A stretch of DNA of 64,000 bases from Gracilimonas sp040904925 (GTDB taxonomy: Bacteria > Bacteroidota > Rhodothermia > Balneolales > Balneolaceae): the NCBI GenBank assembly GCA_040904925.1, contig JBBDSP010000024.1:1-64000 (forward strand), given 5' to 3'. The translations under genes and the position numbers were made by a program. Positions 28,447-35,582 of the stretch are shown here, one piece after another. The notes below the pieces were generated by a model. It saw nothing but the letters and a program-made list of their open reading frames with translations, was not told the DNA's origin and ran no database searches. Position 1 is the stretch's first letter. Every line of letters begins with the position of its first letter.

Positions 28447-28962
28447 TCAATTATAATTGACAGTTAAAGTCACATCACCGGTGTAGCTTCCGCTATATGA
28501 ACCAGCACCACTTGCATCAGCCGTTCCCCCAACATAAACATAATACGTACTGGCTGTAGTTGATGTAATTGATGTACTACCATCATTATCAGTCAATGTC
28601 CAAGTGTTCCCATCGGCTTCAGTACCACTTTCAGATGTTGCATATCCTGCAGTTAATGTAAGAGGAAGATCGTCACCACCACCAGTTAATACAAGCGGCC
28701 CATCTAAAGTGAGATCAATTCCAACTCCGGTTGATACACCAGTAATATCAAATTTACCTAAAGTTGAGTTATTAGCGTCAGCTAAAGTAATCTGTTCAGA
28801 ATTACCGTCAATTATACTTCCGAAATTTAAGTCTTGGTCAGCTGTAACTGTAAGAGCAGTAACAACATCAGCATTAGCGTTGATAGTAGCTTGTGCAAGA
28901 GCCCCAGCTGAAAAGAAAGCCACTAAAGCAAAAGCGGATAAAAGGGTTTTGAGAGTTTTCAT
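28447..28962 (-). CDS. DUF4402-type pilin-like subunit, likely major
   Basis: A 171-residue exported protein with a signal peptide ending GALAQ near residue 23. The mature protein is a beta-sandwich-like chain rich in Thr, Gly and Ala, with the family pattern DLNFGSI early on and a C-terminal YYVYVGGTADASGAGSYSG...VTLTVNYN. It resembles the subunit fold completed by a donated strand. It sits directly upstream of the chaperone and usher, separated only by a terminator, so I infer that it is the main subunit. It is separated from three paralogous subunit genes by the 2-kb repeat and IS block. Confidence 0.75.
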   Translation of the reverse strand: MKTLKTLLSAFALVAFFSAGALAQATINANADVVTALTVTADQDLNFGSIIDGNSEQITLADANNSTLGKFDITGVSTGVGIDLTLDGPLVLTGGGDDLPLTLTAGYATSESGTEADGNTWTLTDNDGSTSITSTTASTYYVYVGGTADASGAGSYSGSYTGDVTLTVNYN

Positions 28963-29171
28963 AATCGTGAGATTGAGTTTTATGTTTGTTTAATTTCTGA
29001 GAGAAAATTATTAAAGATTAGTTGGCTGTCCAATTAGATACTCTTAATTAAAACGTCCTAATCTTGTACTGAAATCTTGTTTATTAGATAGTAGATGATA
29101 ATTTCTTACTCAAAAGATACTTAACACCAGGGTGAGTTAAATTTAGAGTTCTTTAATGTTATAACCACCAT

Positions 29172-29198
29172 GTGCCTCGAAAAGGCCCACATTTGCGA
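29172..29198. repeat. Uninterrupted repeat junction (empty site)
   Basis: gtgcctcgaaaagg (29172-29185) joins ggcccacatttgcga (29184-29198), sharing GG. The two half-sites that bracket the GIY-YIG gene at 30644-30657 and 30991-31007 are here fused directly. The continuation to the right is cut by the IS110 element. Confidence 0.75.
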
Positions 29199-29221
29199 AT
29201 ACTATGACTAAATCAAGAGTA

Positions 29222-30253
29222 TTAGGCTGATTTTTTGTATTTCTCGATCATGTTTTGAATGTGCTTTGGATCATATTCGGTTTGGTTGTTCCACATGGCA
29301 CAGTACAGGCGAATCAGTTTATTGATGATGTTGTTAATGGCGACCAGTTCATGTTTGCCCTCGGCAAGTTTCTGCTCGTAGTAGTCGTGGTAGTGCGGGT
29401 AGTGGTGGGCCACACTGCGGGCGGCCTGATGCATCAAGCGCCGCATCTCAGAGTTTCCGTACCCGGTGGATCTGTCCGGGCTTTTCACCGAACTTCCGGA
29501 GCTTCGCCCATGTGGAGCAAACCCAAATCGGGAGGAGATTTTTCGCGCATTCAGTTGGTCTTTCCCTGCAAACAGAGTTAGCCAAAACCGTACGGTTACC
29601 GGGCCGATTCCGGGAGCTGTTTTCATGGTTTGATAGCGCTGAGAGAGCACCGGATCTTGGCGAATCAACTCGTCCATGGTCTGCTCCAGCTGATCGATAT
29701 GCTGGCTGAGGAGGTCAATCTGTTGGTTCCACATGTCGGTTAACTGGCTCATGTCGGTATCATGGGTATCGGCTTCGGTGAGTTTACTTTTGAGGGCTGA
29801 CCGCCGGTCTACCATTTTCCGGCGTTCGGCTTGAAGCCGCTTTATTTGACCTACAACGGGTTTTGGGGCTTCAGTCAGCGGTAACCGGTCACTGAAGCGA
29901 TCATCGTATTCGGCCAGCAGGGCGGCATCAAATGCATCGGTTTTACGATGATGCTCCCAGCTGACTTTTTTCAGGGCCGTGGTGGCTACCACCGCATGTG
30001 ACCAGCCCGTCTCGGTGCTCCACCGCAATAGCTGTTCCCCGTAGCGGCCGGTATGTTCACTGATAAGTATCGTCTGTGATTGGGTTGCTTCCTGGCTTTC
30101 CAGCCACTGCCCAAGTTGCCGGAAGCCTTCCCAAGTGTTGCAAACCTGGCATTCACTCCCGTCGTCGTTTTGGCGGTCAAACAAATAGATATCCAGGTAT
30201 TTTTTTGAAATGTCGATACCAACTGTAAAGCGCCATTTAATTGTAATTTGCAT
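29222..30253 (-). CDS. IS110-family transposase (DEDD)
   Basis: A 343-residue recombinase. The N-terminal RuvC-like DEDD domain has Asp14 in VGIDISKKYLD, Glu near 66 in ISEHTGRYG, and two Asp near 104 in HHRKTDAFDAALLA. A coiled-coil linker (about 140-195) is followed by a C-terminal Transposase_20 domain with APGIGPVT and the serine-bearing SSGSSVKSPDRSTGYGNSEMRRLM near residue 257. The start at 30253 has an AGAGGA ribosome site about 6 bp ahead. Intact, so the element may be active. The upstream non-coding end is where this subgroup encodes its bridge RNA. Confidence 0.93.
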   Translation of the reverse strand: MQITIKWRFTVGIDISKKYLDIYLFDRQNDDGSECQVCNTWEGFRQLGQWLESQEATQSQTILISEHTGRYGEQLLRWSTETGWSHAVVATTALKKVSWEHHRKTDAFDAALLAEYDDRFSDRLPLTEAPKPVVGQIKRLQAERRKMVDRRSALKSKLTEADTHDTDMSQLTDMWNQQIDLLSQHIDQLEQTMDELIRQDPVLSQRYQTMKTAPGIGPVTVRFWLTLFAGKDQLNARKISSRFGFAPHGRSSGSSVKSPDRSTGYGNSEMRRLMHQAARSVAHHYPHYHDYYEQKLAEGKHELVAINNIINKLIRLYCAMWNNQTEYDPKHIQNMIEKYKKSA

Positions 30254-30293
30254 AACAATTCCTCTATTTTGTGATTGGTTGATAAGCTGCCGA

Positions 30294-30466
30294 GTAGATA
30301 TCGTCCCGCCTCTTTTAAAAAGGTGAACTTTCCATACTATATGGGCTTAGATAACTACCTGCCATGACAGGCCTTGATTCGCAAAAGGGGTTTTACCCGG
30401 AGGAGCGCATGAGATTGCCTGTCATGGGTCGGTAGCTTTATTTTGTTAGTATCTAACCAACAAAAT
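30294..30466 (-). ncRNA. Candidate IS110 bridge RNA
   Basis: Upstream of and co-directional with the transposase. In minus-strand order there is a hairpin (30466-30440, 8-bp attttgtt/aacaaaat). A large stem-loop follows (30427-30362, 11-bp perfect stem ccatgacaggc/gcctgtcatgg with a wide internal loop and apical ggg/ccc stem), then a second stem-loop (30358-30294, 8 of 9 pairs, with an inner cctctttt/aaaaagg stem). That order, 5' hairpin, target-binding loop, donor-binding loop, transposase, is the layout known for IS621. Limits and guides are not proven. Confidence 0.4.
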
Positions 30467-30530
30467 ATTTCACTGGAAGTCTAAAAGAGGAGCCCGGTTG
30501 CTGAAGGGAGGCCTGGGAAGTTTACCGACG

Positions 30531-30657
30531 CGGCAATCTCGCATACATGGCTTGGGATTGAACAACGCTCCGTAATGAACTGGCAATTTGCAGTCTCGAG
30601 ATTGCTTCGGCTGGAGAATTATGAACTCGAATTTTAACTTAGTGTGCCTCGCAAAGG
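30531..30657. repeat. Repeat copy A (right part), ends at gtgcctcgcaaagg
   Basis: Resembles copy B at 30991-31163: shared ggcaatctc, catggc.tgggA.tgaacaacgctcc, tgcagtctcgagatt and cttcggctgg blocks. It ends in gtgcctcgcaaagg (30644-30657). Its left part was separated by the IS110 insertion. Confidence 0.75.
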
Positions 30658-30678
30658 TGACTTTTATTATATTTATGT

Positions 30679-30978
30679 ATGAATATCGACCAAAGATACC
30701 ATGTATACATTATGACTAACAAGAGACACACCGTGCTCTATACCGGGAAAAGCTCTGATTTAGTAAAAAGGGTATGGGCACATAAAAATAAAGCAGTAGA
30801 GGGATTTACTAAGAGATACAATGTAAATAAGCTTGTCTATCACGAAGAATATGCTACCGATGAAGAGGCTTTATATCGGGAAAAACAGATTAAGGCAGGT
30901 TCACGCAAAAAGAAGATAGAGCTAATTGAGTCTGTAAATCCAGATTGGAAAGATTTATCAGAAGATTTTGAGTACTAG
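30679..30978 (+). CDS. Small GIY-YIG nuclease
   Basis: A 99-residue single-domain protein with the GIY-YIG core. YHVYIMTNKRHTVLYTGKSS gives the paired strands, and an Arg (LVKRVWAHKNK) and Glu (ATDEEALYREKQIKAG) sit at the catalytic spacing. It belongs to the small YhbQ/UvrC-like group whose cellular role is unsettled. It is plus-strand while the surrounding pilus genes are minus-strand. It lies in a 333-bp insert flanked by half-sites of a palindromic repeat, with GG repeated at both edges, which suggests mobility (see findings). Confidence 0.88.
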   Translation: MNIDQRYHVYIMTNKRHTVLYTGKSSDLVKRVWAHKNKAVEGFTKRYNVNKLVYHEEYATDEEALYREKQIKAGSRKKKIELIESVNPDWKDLSEDFEY

Positions 30979-30990
30979 AATCATTTTTTA

Positions 30991-31163
30991 GGCCCACATT
31001 TGCGAGGGATACAGCGACGAAAAGGAGCACATCCCGTGGCAATCTGGCTTTCATGGCCTGGGAATGAACAACGCTCCGCAATGAATGAGTAAATTGCAGT
31101 CTCGAGATTACTTCGGCTGGGGAGTTGATAGGTCGATGTTCTACATCCTGTGCCTCGCAAAGG
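30991..31163. repeat. Repeat copy B, 173 bp, intact
   Basis: Opens with ggcccacatttgcgagg (30991-31007) and closes with gtgcctcgcaaagg (31150-31163). The tttgcgagg and cctcgcaaa ends form 9-bp terminal inverted repeats. It ends 5 bp before the stop codon of the DUF4402 gene. Confidence 0.78.
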
Positions 31164-31168
31164 GAGGC

Positions 31169-31690
31169 TTAATCATAATCCACGCTCAAAACAATATCAG
31201 CTGTATAGGTGCCATTGGGGATATTGCCCACTACAATAGCCCCGTACACGTAGATATACATTTGCTTCCAAATGTCATTTTGGTTTACCGGTCTGGTATT
31301 CTCATGAATTGAAATATACCCGTTGTTTTCAGTCAGAGGTGTTGAATTGGCGGGAGAGTTAGTTCCTGAATTATTATAGTTCATACTCAGTTCTAAAGGG
31401 ATCTCGGCCTCGATACCCGGCGCGTTATTCTCAAGGGATTCAGGAAACTGTAGACTCATATATAGATTTTGGGTATGAAAAGCTCTGATACTGAAGATTC
31501 CCATATTTATATCTCCAAGCTGAACTTCGGTCCGGCCGGAATTGGTAACCTGGGTTCCGAAGTCAAGGTCTTGTTCTACAGTAGCGCTGAGTTCCGGTTC
31601 AACCTTTAATTGTAAATTAATAAATTGAGCTTGAGCTGAAACTGTGAATGCGAAAATTAAAGATAGTATGGAAGCCGGGATCTTAATCAT
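31169..31690 (-). CDS. DUF4402-type subunit, third in the trio
   Basis: A 173-residue exported protein (signal peptide ending AQAQ near residue 22). It has the family's early DLDFGTQV block and the C-terminal MYIYVYGAIVVGN...GTYTADIVLSVDYD pattern. Sequence between these is unlike its neighbours. The start overlaps the upstream gene by 8 bp (ATGATTAA), so translation is coupled. Last of the operon before repeat copy B. Likely a minor or adaptor subunit; that is inference. Confidence 0.7.
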   Translation of the reverse strand: MIKIPASILSLIFAFTVSAQAQFINLQLKVEPELSATVEQDLDFGTQVTNSGRTEVQLGDINMGIFSIRAFHTQNLYMSLQFPESLENNAPGIEAEIPLELSMNYNNSGTNSPANSTPLTENNGYISIHENTRPVNQNDIWKQMYIYVYGAIVVGNIPNGTYTADIVLSVDYD

Positions 31691-32345
31691 AACTTACCGT
31701 AACCGTAATATTACCTGAATAGCTGCCGGCATCTACATTGCCTACGTTCAGAGAACCATAAATGTATAGATAAGCAGTTTCATTATATAAAGCGGGATTG
31801 TAGCCTTCATAATCGGGAGTGGGGGGTGGGCCCGGCGGGAGATTTCCACGGGCAAGAATAGGAAATTGTGCACTGGCAGTATTTGAAGCTATCTGCATAA
31901 GCACGGCCTGATTCGTATTATTGTTCCCCCTGTTAGCATAGGCAGCCTGTAGTGTGAATTGAATACAATTGGATCCATTGCATTCTATATCAGAATCTAA
32001 TATTAAAAAGTCATCGGCTATTACCTCAACGATCACATCCAGATATTTAACGCCTTCGATCATTAGCACTTTGGCTTCTGTCAATTCAATAGTTTTCAGT
32101 CCTTCATTTTGAATAACTAGACCAAAACTAAGGTCTTCAGCAGGATTTAACTCGGAAATAGTAACACCATATTTACTGCTGAAATCCCCAAAGTCAATTT
32201 CCTGTGCTTGTGTAATAAACGATAAGTTAAAAGAGAAGAGAAGGAAAAATAGAAAAGCAGGGGAGTAAACCAAAGTAATGGCAAGATCTGTAAAACTTCT
32301 TACAGATCTGAGAAGATCAAAAATCTTGTCGAGCCATGTGATCAT
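31683..32345 (-). CDS. DUF4402-type subunit, second in the trio
   Basis: A 220-residue protein with an unusually long N-terminus. About 25 residues precede the hydrophobic core of the signal region, which ends TQAQ near residue 48. It has the early NPAEDLSFGLVI block, a Cys pair (IECNGSNC), a Pro-rich loop (NLPPGPPPTPDYEG), and the family C-terminus AYLYIYGSLNVGNVDAGSYSG. The start shares ATGA with the upstream gene's stop. The Pro-rich loop and Cys pair set it apart, as might befit a tip protein; I cannot confirm this. Confidence 0.68.
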   Translation of the reverse strand: MITWLDKIFDLLRSVRSFTDLAITLVYSPAFLFFLLFSFNLSFITQAQEIDFGDFSSKYGVTISELNPAEDLSFGLVIQNEGLKTIELTEAKVLMIEGVKYLDVIVEVIADDFLILDSDIECNGSNCIQFTLQAAYANRGNNNTNQAVLMQIASNTASAQFPILARGNLPPGPPPTPDYEGYNPALYNETAYLYIYGSLNVGNVDAGSYSGNITVTVSYD

Positions 32346-32839
32346 ATATAATCAATTTCTATGGTGAAGTCGCCTTCGTAATTACCGGGTGAAGCATTCT
32401 CAAGATTTATACGCCCGCCAACCCAAATATAAAATAATCCCTCACTGTTGAATCGGATGTTCCGGTTGTCAAGCTCTAAAAGCTCTGAGGTTGTCTGCTC
32501 TTCTTCTGAATTCCCTGAAATTTCATAAGTAAAGGTAAGGGTTCCATCTCCATCAATTTGATTAAGTTCACGTTCCGGCAAGTAATTTAAGCGAAACTCA
32601 GCTTCAGGCGTTCCAAACGCAATCATATAGCCGGCATTGGCGCTGTTTATAGGGTTTACATAGATCTCTCTCTGCCCGGGCTGCATATTCCCAAATTGCA
32701 TAGTACTTACAGTGACTATATCGATTGATTGTTGCACCTCCGCACTGACGTTAACTGTAGCAGTAATATCTGCGTTTTGAGCAGTAATAAGACTAGAGCT
32801 GAAAGCAATTAATAAGATCGTTAAAATGGGTGATTTCAT
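32342..32839 (-). CDS. DUF4402-type subunit, first in the trio
   Basis: A 165-residue exported protein (signal peptide ending TAQ near residue 20). It has the TMQFGNMQPGQ block, which in this fold is the start of the domain, and the C-terminus LFYIWVGGRINLENASPGNYEG...IEIDYI. It is first in the three-gene overlapping operon and is preceded by a 238-bp gap containing the terminator of the prepilin-like genes, so it has its own promoter somewhere in 32840-33004. Subunit role inferred from fold pattern and neighbours. Confidence 0.7.
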   Translation of the reverse strand: MKSPILTILLIAFSSSLITAQNADITATVNVSAEVQQSIDIVTVSTMQFGNMQPGQREIYVNPINSANAGYMIAFGTPEAEFRLNYLPERELNQIDGDGTLTFTYEISGNSEEEQTTSELLELDNRNIRFNSEGLFYIWVGGRINLENASPGNYEGDFTIEIDYI

Positions 32840-33004
32840 AAATTGAATCAGGGTTTATATAGGTAAAACTATACACATCTAAGTTCTCCTTAAACTGACA
32901 TTAAAACCAGTTAGTATATTTTAATTCCGGTTAAAGAATTTTTAACACGATAAAGTCTTATTTCTCACAATACGGTTAGAAATATAAGTCAGATTGGTGG
33001 TGGG

Positions 33005-33054
33005 TTTATATAATAAAAGAAGCCGGTAAATCCCGGCTTCTTTTATTATATAAA
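33005..33054. terminator. Terminator with a 22-bp perfect stem
   Basis: Arms 33005-33026 and 33033-33054 are exact reverse complements over 22 bp with a 6-nt loop. On the minus strand the stem ccggcttctttt is T-rich on its 3' side. It follows the prepilin-like operon and would separate it from the DUF4402 operon. Confidence 0.85.
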
Positions 33055-33077
33055 CTGAGATACTGCGTATGATTTGA

Positions 33078-34241
33078 TCAGTTGTTATTCAAATAATTGG
33101 ATACTTCGGTTGTAACCACTCTTGTATATTTATCTTGTTCAACAGCATTAGCAGCAGCCATTTTTGCATAATCTTCCCCTTTGCAATCATATTGAAAGTG
33201 AATGTTTCCTGAGATATCAATCTTAATATCTTGCCCATCATAATCCTCTGTATGGCCAACCAAAATGGAGCCGTTAATGGTAGGCGTACCCCGTCCTGTA
33301 AAGTTATAAGCATCTTCAAAAATGATGAGGCCATTCCATTCAAAGTTACCGTTCATGTCAAGGCTTGCATCTCCATCTAAATCTGTAGAATCGGCATACT
33401 CCATAAATGCATTCTCTTTCACTACTAAAATACCAAAGCCTTCTTTCTGTTTTCCATTCAATCGCATATGCTCATCTACAAAAAATACTCCGGGTTCTTC
33501 TGCTGTACCTAATGGTTCACCCCAGTCTCCATCTAATCTTGTGGCACCTGAGGAGTTAAGAAGTCTTGCAATGAGTTCATCAGTAGGGTTGTATGAAAGG
33601 TTAGGATTCACATGATATGGGGGATCCGCATCTACATCAATATTATCAAGATCTCCTAAATTATCTTCTCCACCCGGCATAACAGTCACACCAGGTTTGG
33701 AAGCTTCTTGTCCCGGTCCACAAGCACTTGGGGAATTCCCGCTTATAGAGGCACTACCACCACCCTCAAAAGAATATTTGTCGGGATCGGCCGCAAAAGT
33801 CATAGCACCCTCAAAATCAGGAACAAGCTGACTGAATCTTGACTTTAGAAATACACTTGCTACTTCTGCAGTGATCGGTACAATTTTACCACCCTGATTA
33901 ACATTCTGGGTTGCCATAGAAACGATCCGCATTGAGTCAGCTTCCCAATAGCTGTTTCCCATAACGTCATTTATTGGCTCTATATATAATTCAACGTCAC
34001 GGCCATCAATGGTAATCGTCCAGGGATTATCTTTTCCGTAAGAGACCATAAATTCTTCTTCGTCATTGATCTCCTGCATCACAATCTGAATAGCAGAATG
34101 CGCCGTATTTTTGGCCATCGTGAAATCAGCATAGTTGACGGTTTTTTCAGTAAGAATATTTCCATGCTTGGAGGTATTTATACTGATAATTCCCGTTGTG
34201 ATGAGAGCTCCTAAACATATAATTAACATTCCTCGTCCCAT
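33078..34241 (-). CDS. PilX-like pilus-associated protein
   Basis: A 387-residue protein with an N-terminal hydrophobic segment (about 4-22) behind MGRG, then a stalk-like helix. A Gly/Asn-rich beta-helix-like body follows (GFGILVVKENAFMEY, DASLDMNGNFEWNGLIIFED, TPTINGSILVG). This organisation resembles the PilX N-terminal and polymer-forming proteins found in type IV pilus minor pilin clusters. There is no canonical GFxxxE prepilin site. It is third of three prepilin-like genes and is followed by the strong terminator. Confidence 0.55.
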   Translation of the reverse strand: MGRGMLIICLGALITTGIISINTSKHGNILTEKTVNYADFTMAKNTAHSAIQIVMQEINDEEEFMVSYGKDNPWTITIDGRDVELYIEPINDVMGNSYWEADSMRIVSMATQNVNQGGKIVPITAEVASVFLKSRFSQLVPDFEGAMTFAADPDKYSFEGGGSASISGNSPSACGPGQEASKPGVTVMPGGEDNLGDLDNIDVDADPPYHVNPNLSYNPTDELIARLLNSSGATRLDGDWGEPLGTAEEPGVFFVDEHMRLNGKQKEGFGILVVKENAFMEYADSTDLDGDASLDMNGNFEWNGLIIFEDAYNFTGRGTPTINGSILVGHTEDYDGQDIKIDISGNIHFQYDCKGEDYAKMAAANAVEQDKYTRVVTTEVSNYLNNN

Positions 34242-34254
34242 ATCAGGTCACCTT

Positions 34255-34881
34255 TTAGTTTTCAAGATTATTTGGAGAAAATCGTTTTTCCCAGGCAGAC
34301 CGTATATATCTGCTGTTGTTAGAATTTACTCGAAGCGGTTCTGCGCTTTGTAATTCAAGTGCTATATACACTTGTTTAACAGAATCCCTTAAAGCTCCGG
34401 TTATCGGAGTTGACATATATTGTCCGTCTGAAGGAAGGCTCGATAGTCCGTGTTCATCAAAATAGTATAACCGAAACCTGGTAACTCCCTGCCTCATCTC
34501 AGTGACTTCTTCAACACTTCCATTATCAACAGTACGTACCAAAATTTTATCGTTCGGATTTGGAGTTTCAGAAACCGGAGTATCTGTCAGCTCCCAGGTA
34601 ATAAGCTCAGGATCGCCGGAAGAGAACCGGTCAATTTTACGGTAAAACTGGATCTTAGAAGAATCCGCAATGGTTATCACTTGCGGCGTTTTTTCAAACT
34701 GATTATAGCCCATATTTGGTATATCGTAATAGAGCATTTCCGTAATAGCGAGAGTCTTTTCTCTGGTTATTTGTGTAAGGGTGATTTCAGCACTGCTGGT
34801 TGAAACCCTCATATTCATCATAAGAAGTGAAATGAGAATGATGCCGGCAATAATATAACTTGTGATAATTCCAATATTCAT
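34255..34881 (-). CDS. PilW/PilV-like pseudopilin-like protein
   Basis: A 208-residue protein with one N-terminal membrane segment (GIITSYIIAGIILISLLMMNM) followed by a helix and a soluble domain. The LRVNSNNSRYIRSAWEKRF end is basic. It resembles minor pilins or pseudopilins by architecture only; the classical prepilin cleavage motif is absent. It lies 11 bp after the upstream gene (34893) and 13 bp before the PilX-like one, so they form one operon. Confidence 0.5.
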   Translation of the reverse strand: MNIGIITSYIIAGIILISLLMMNMRVSTSSAEITLTQITREKTLAITEMLYYDIPNMGYNQFEKTPQVITIADSSKIQFYRKIDRFSSGDPELITWELTDTPVSETPNPNDKILVRTVDNGSVEEVTEMRQGVTRFRLYYFDEHGLSSLPSDGQYMSTPITGALRDSVKQVYIALELQSAEPLRVNSNNSRYIRSAWEKRFSPNNLEN

Positions 34882-34892
34882 ATCAACCCCTT

Positions 34893-35411
34893 TTAATCTG
34901 CGTAGTAATTACGAATGAACTCTAAGCTGTATGAGTTTATTTCTCCGGCATTATTACGAAGAAATTCACTTTCTATGGTAACCACTATTTTTTTGAAGGT
35001 GGATTTGCCGGACATAAATTCATAATTGGTGCCATCAACATAAAATACTTCAGCTGATATATCGAAATCTCCATGAACTGTTGTTGCCGTTTCAGTATGG
35101 CCGTCATAGTCATCAAAATCATCGTAGTATCGGCGTGAAGTTTCAGTAGCATCTGGGCCTAAACTGCCGTATCCGGTAAAATCAGAGGGAATACCGGCGG
35201 GGGGGAGTTCATTTCCTACATTAACTTCATCAAATTTTTTGGTTTGAGATTCCTCAATAATTTCCTGGGCAATGGCTATAACTTCCTGCTCAAGCTCACC
35301 CTGTATCTGAATGGTAGAATTTCTGTTGATCAACCGATTCGAGTTGGCTAAGATCACAGAGAAAATGACCATGGCAAACATCACATAAAAAATTTCTGAA
35401 TATCCTGACAT
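34893..35411 (-). CDS. Pseudopilin-like membrane-anchored protein
   Basis: A 172-residue protein. An N-terminal hydrophobic segment (about 7-24) follows MSGYSE, then a Gln/Glu-rich helix (QIQGELEQEVIAIAQEIIEE) and a soluble tail. A Gly at position 3 precedes the segment, but the glutamate expected at +5 of mature prepilins is displaced, so this is a non-canonical type IV prepilin at best. First gene of the prepilin-like operon. No assembly ATPase or prepilin peptidase is nearby. Confidence 0.5.
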   Translation of the reverse strand: MSGYSEIFYVMFAMVIFSVILANSNRLINRNSTIQIQGELEQEVIAIAQEIIEESQTKKFDEVNVGNELPPAGIPSDFTGYGSLGPDATETSRRYYDDFDDYDGHTETATTVHGDFDISAEVFYVDGTNYEFMSGKSTFKKIVVTIESEFLRNNAGEINSYSLEFIRNYYAD

Positions 35412-35582
35412 GACCGTGGGTTTTTAATTGCTATTAGTACTTAAAATATTAAAAAATTTTAATATTAAGAAATCTATCTTGCTTACAAGAGCTTCGATCT
35501 CATCTATTGTTACGAATTAAATATGAAAACAGATTTGATCACTACAAATTAGATTTTCTTATTCATCCGTAAGTGGATGGAT
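35412..35582. other. Gap between the adhesin and the prepilin-like genes
   Basis: AT-rich. It contains a 10-bp perfect all-AT inverted repeat (35445-35454/35457-35466). A weak hairpin and the expected promoter of the prepilin-like operon could be here; none is clear. Confidence 0.4.

Larger units (their letters stand above)
29201..30530 (-). mobile_element. IS110-family insertion sequence (approximate limits)
   Basis: The transposase gene plus an upstream non-coding end interrupt a repeat unit. The left part of the unit ends near 29200 and its right part resumes near 30531, whereas the intact copy at 30991-31163 runs through. IS110 elements have no terminal inverted repeats and make no clear target duplication, so the ends are uncertain by roughly 20 bp each. 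Confidence 0.65.

Noticed and set aside
35445..35466. AT-only inverted repeat before the prepilin-like genes
   Set aside because: Ten-bp all-AT arms in an AT-rich gap are expected by chance; no T-tract of terminator type.
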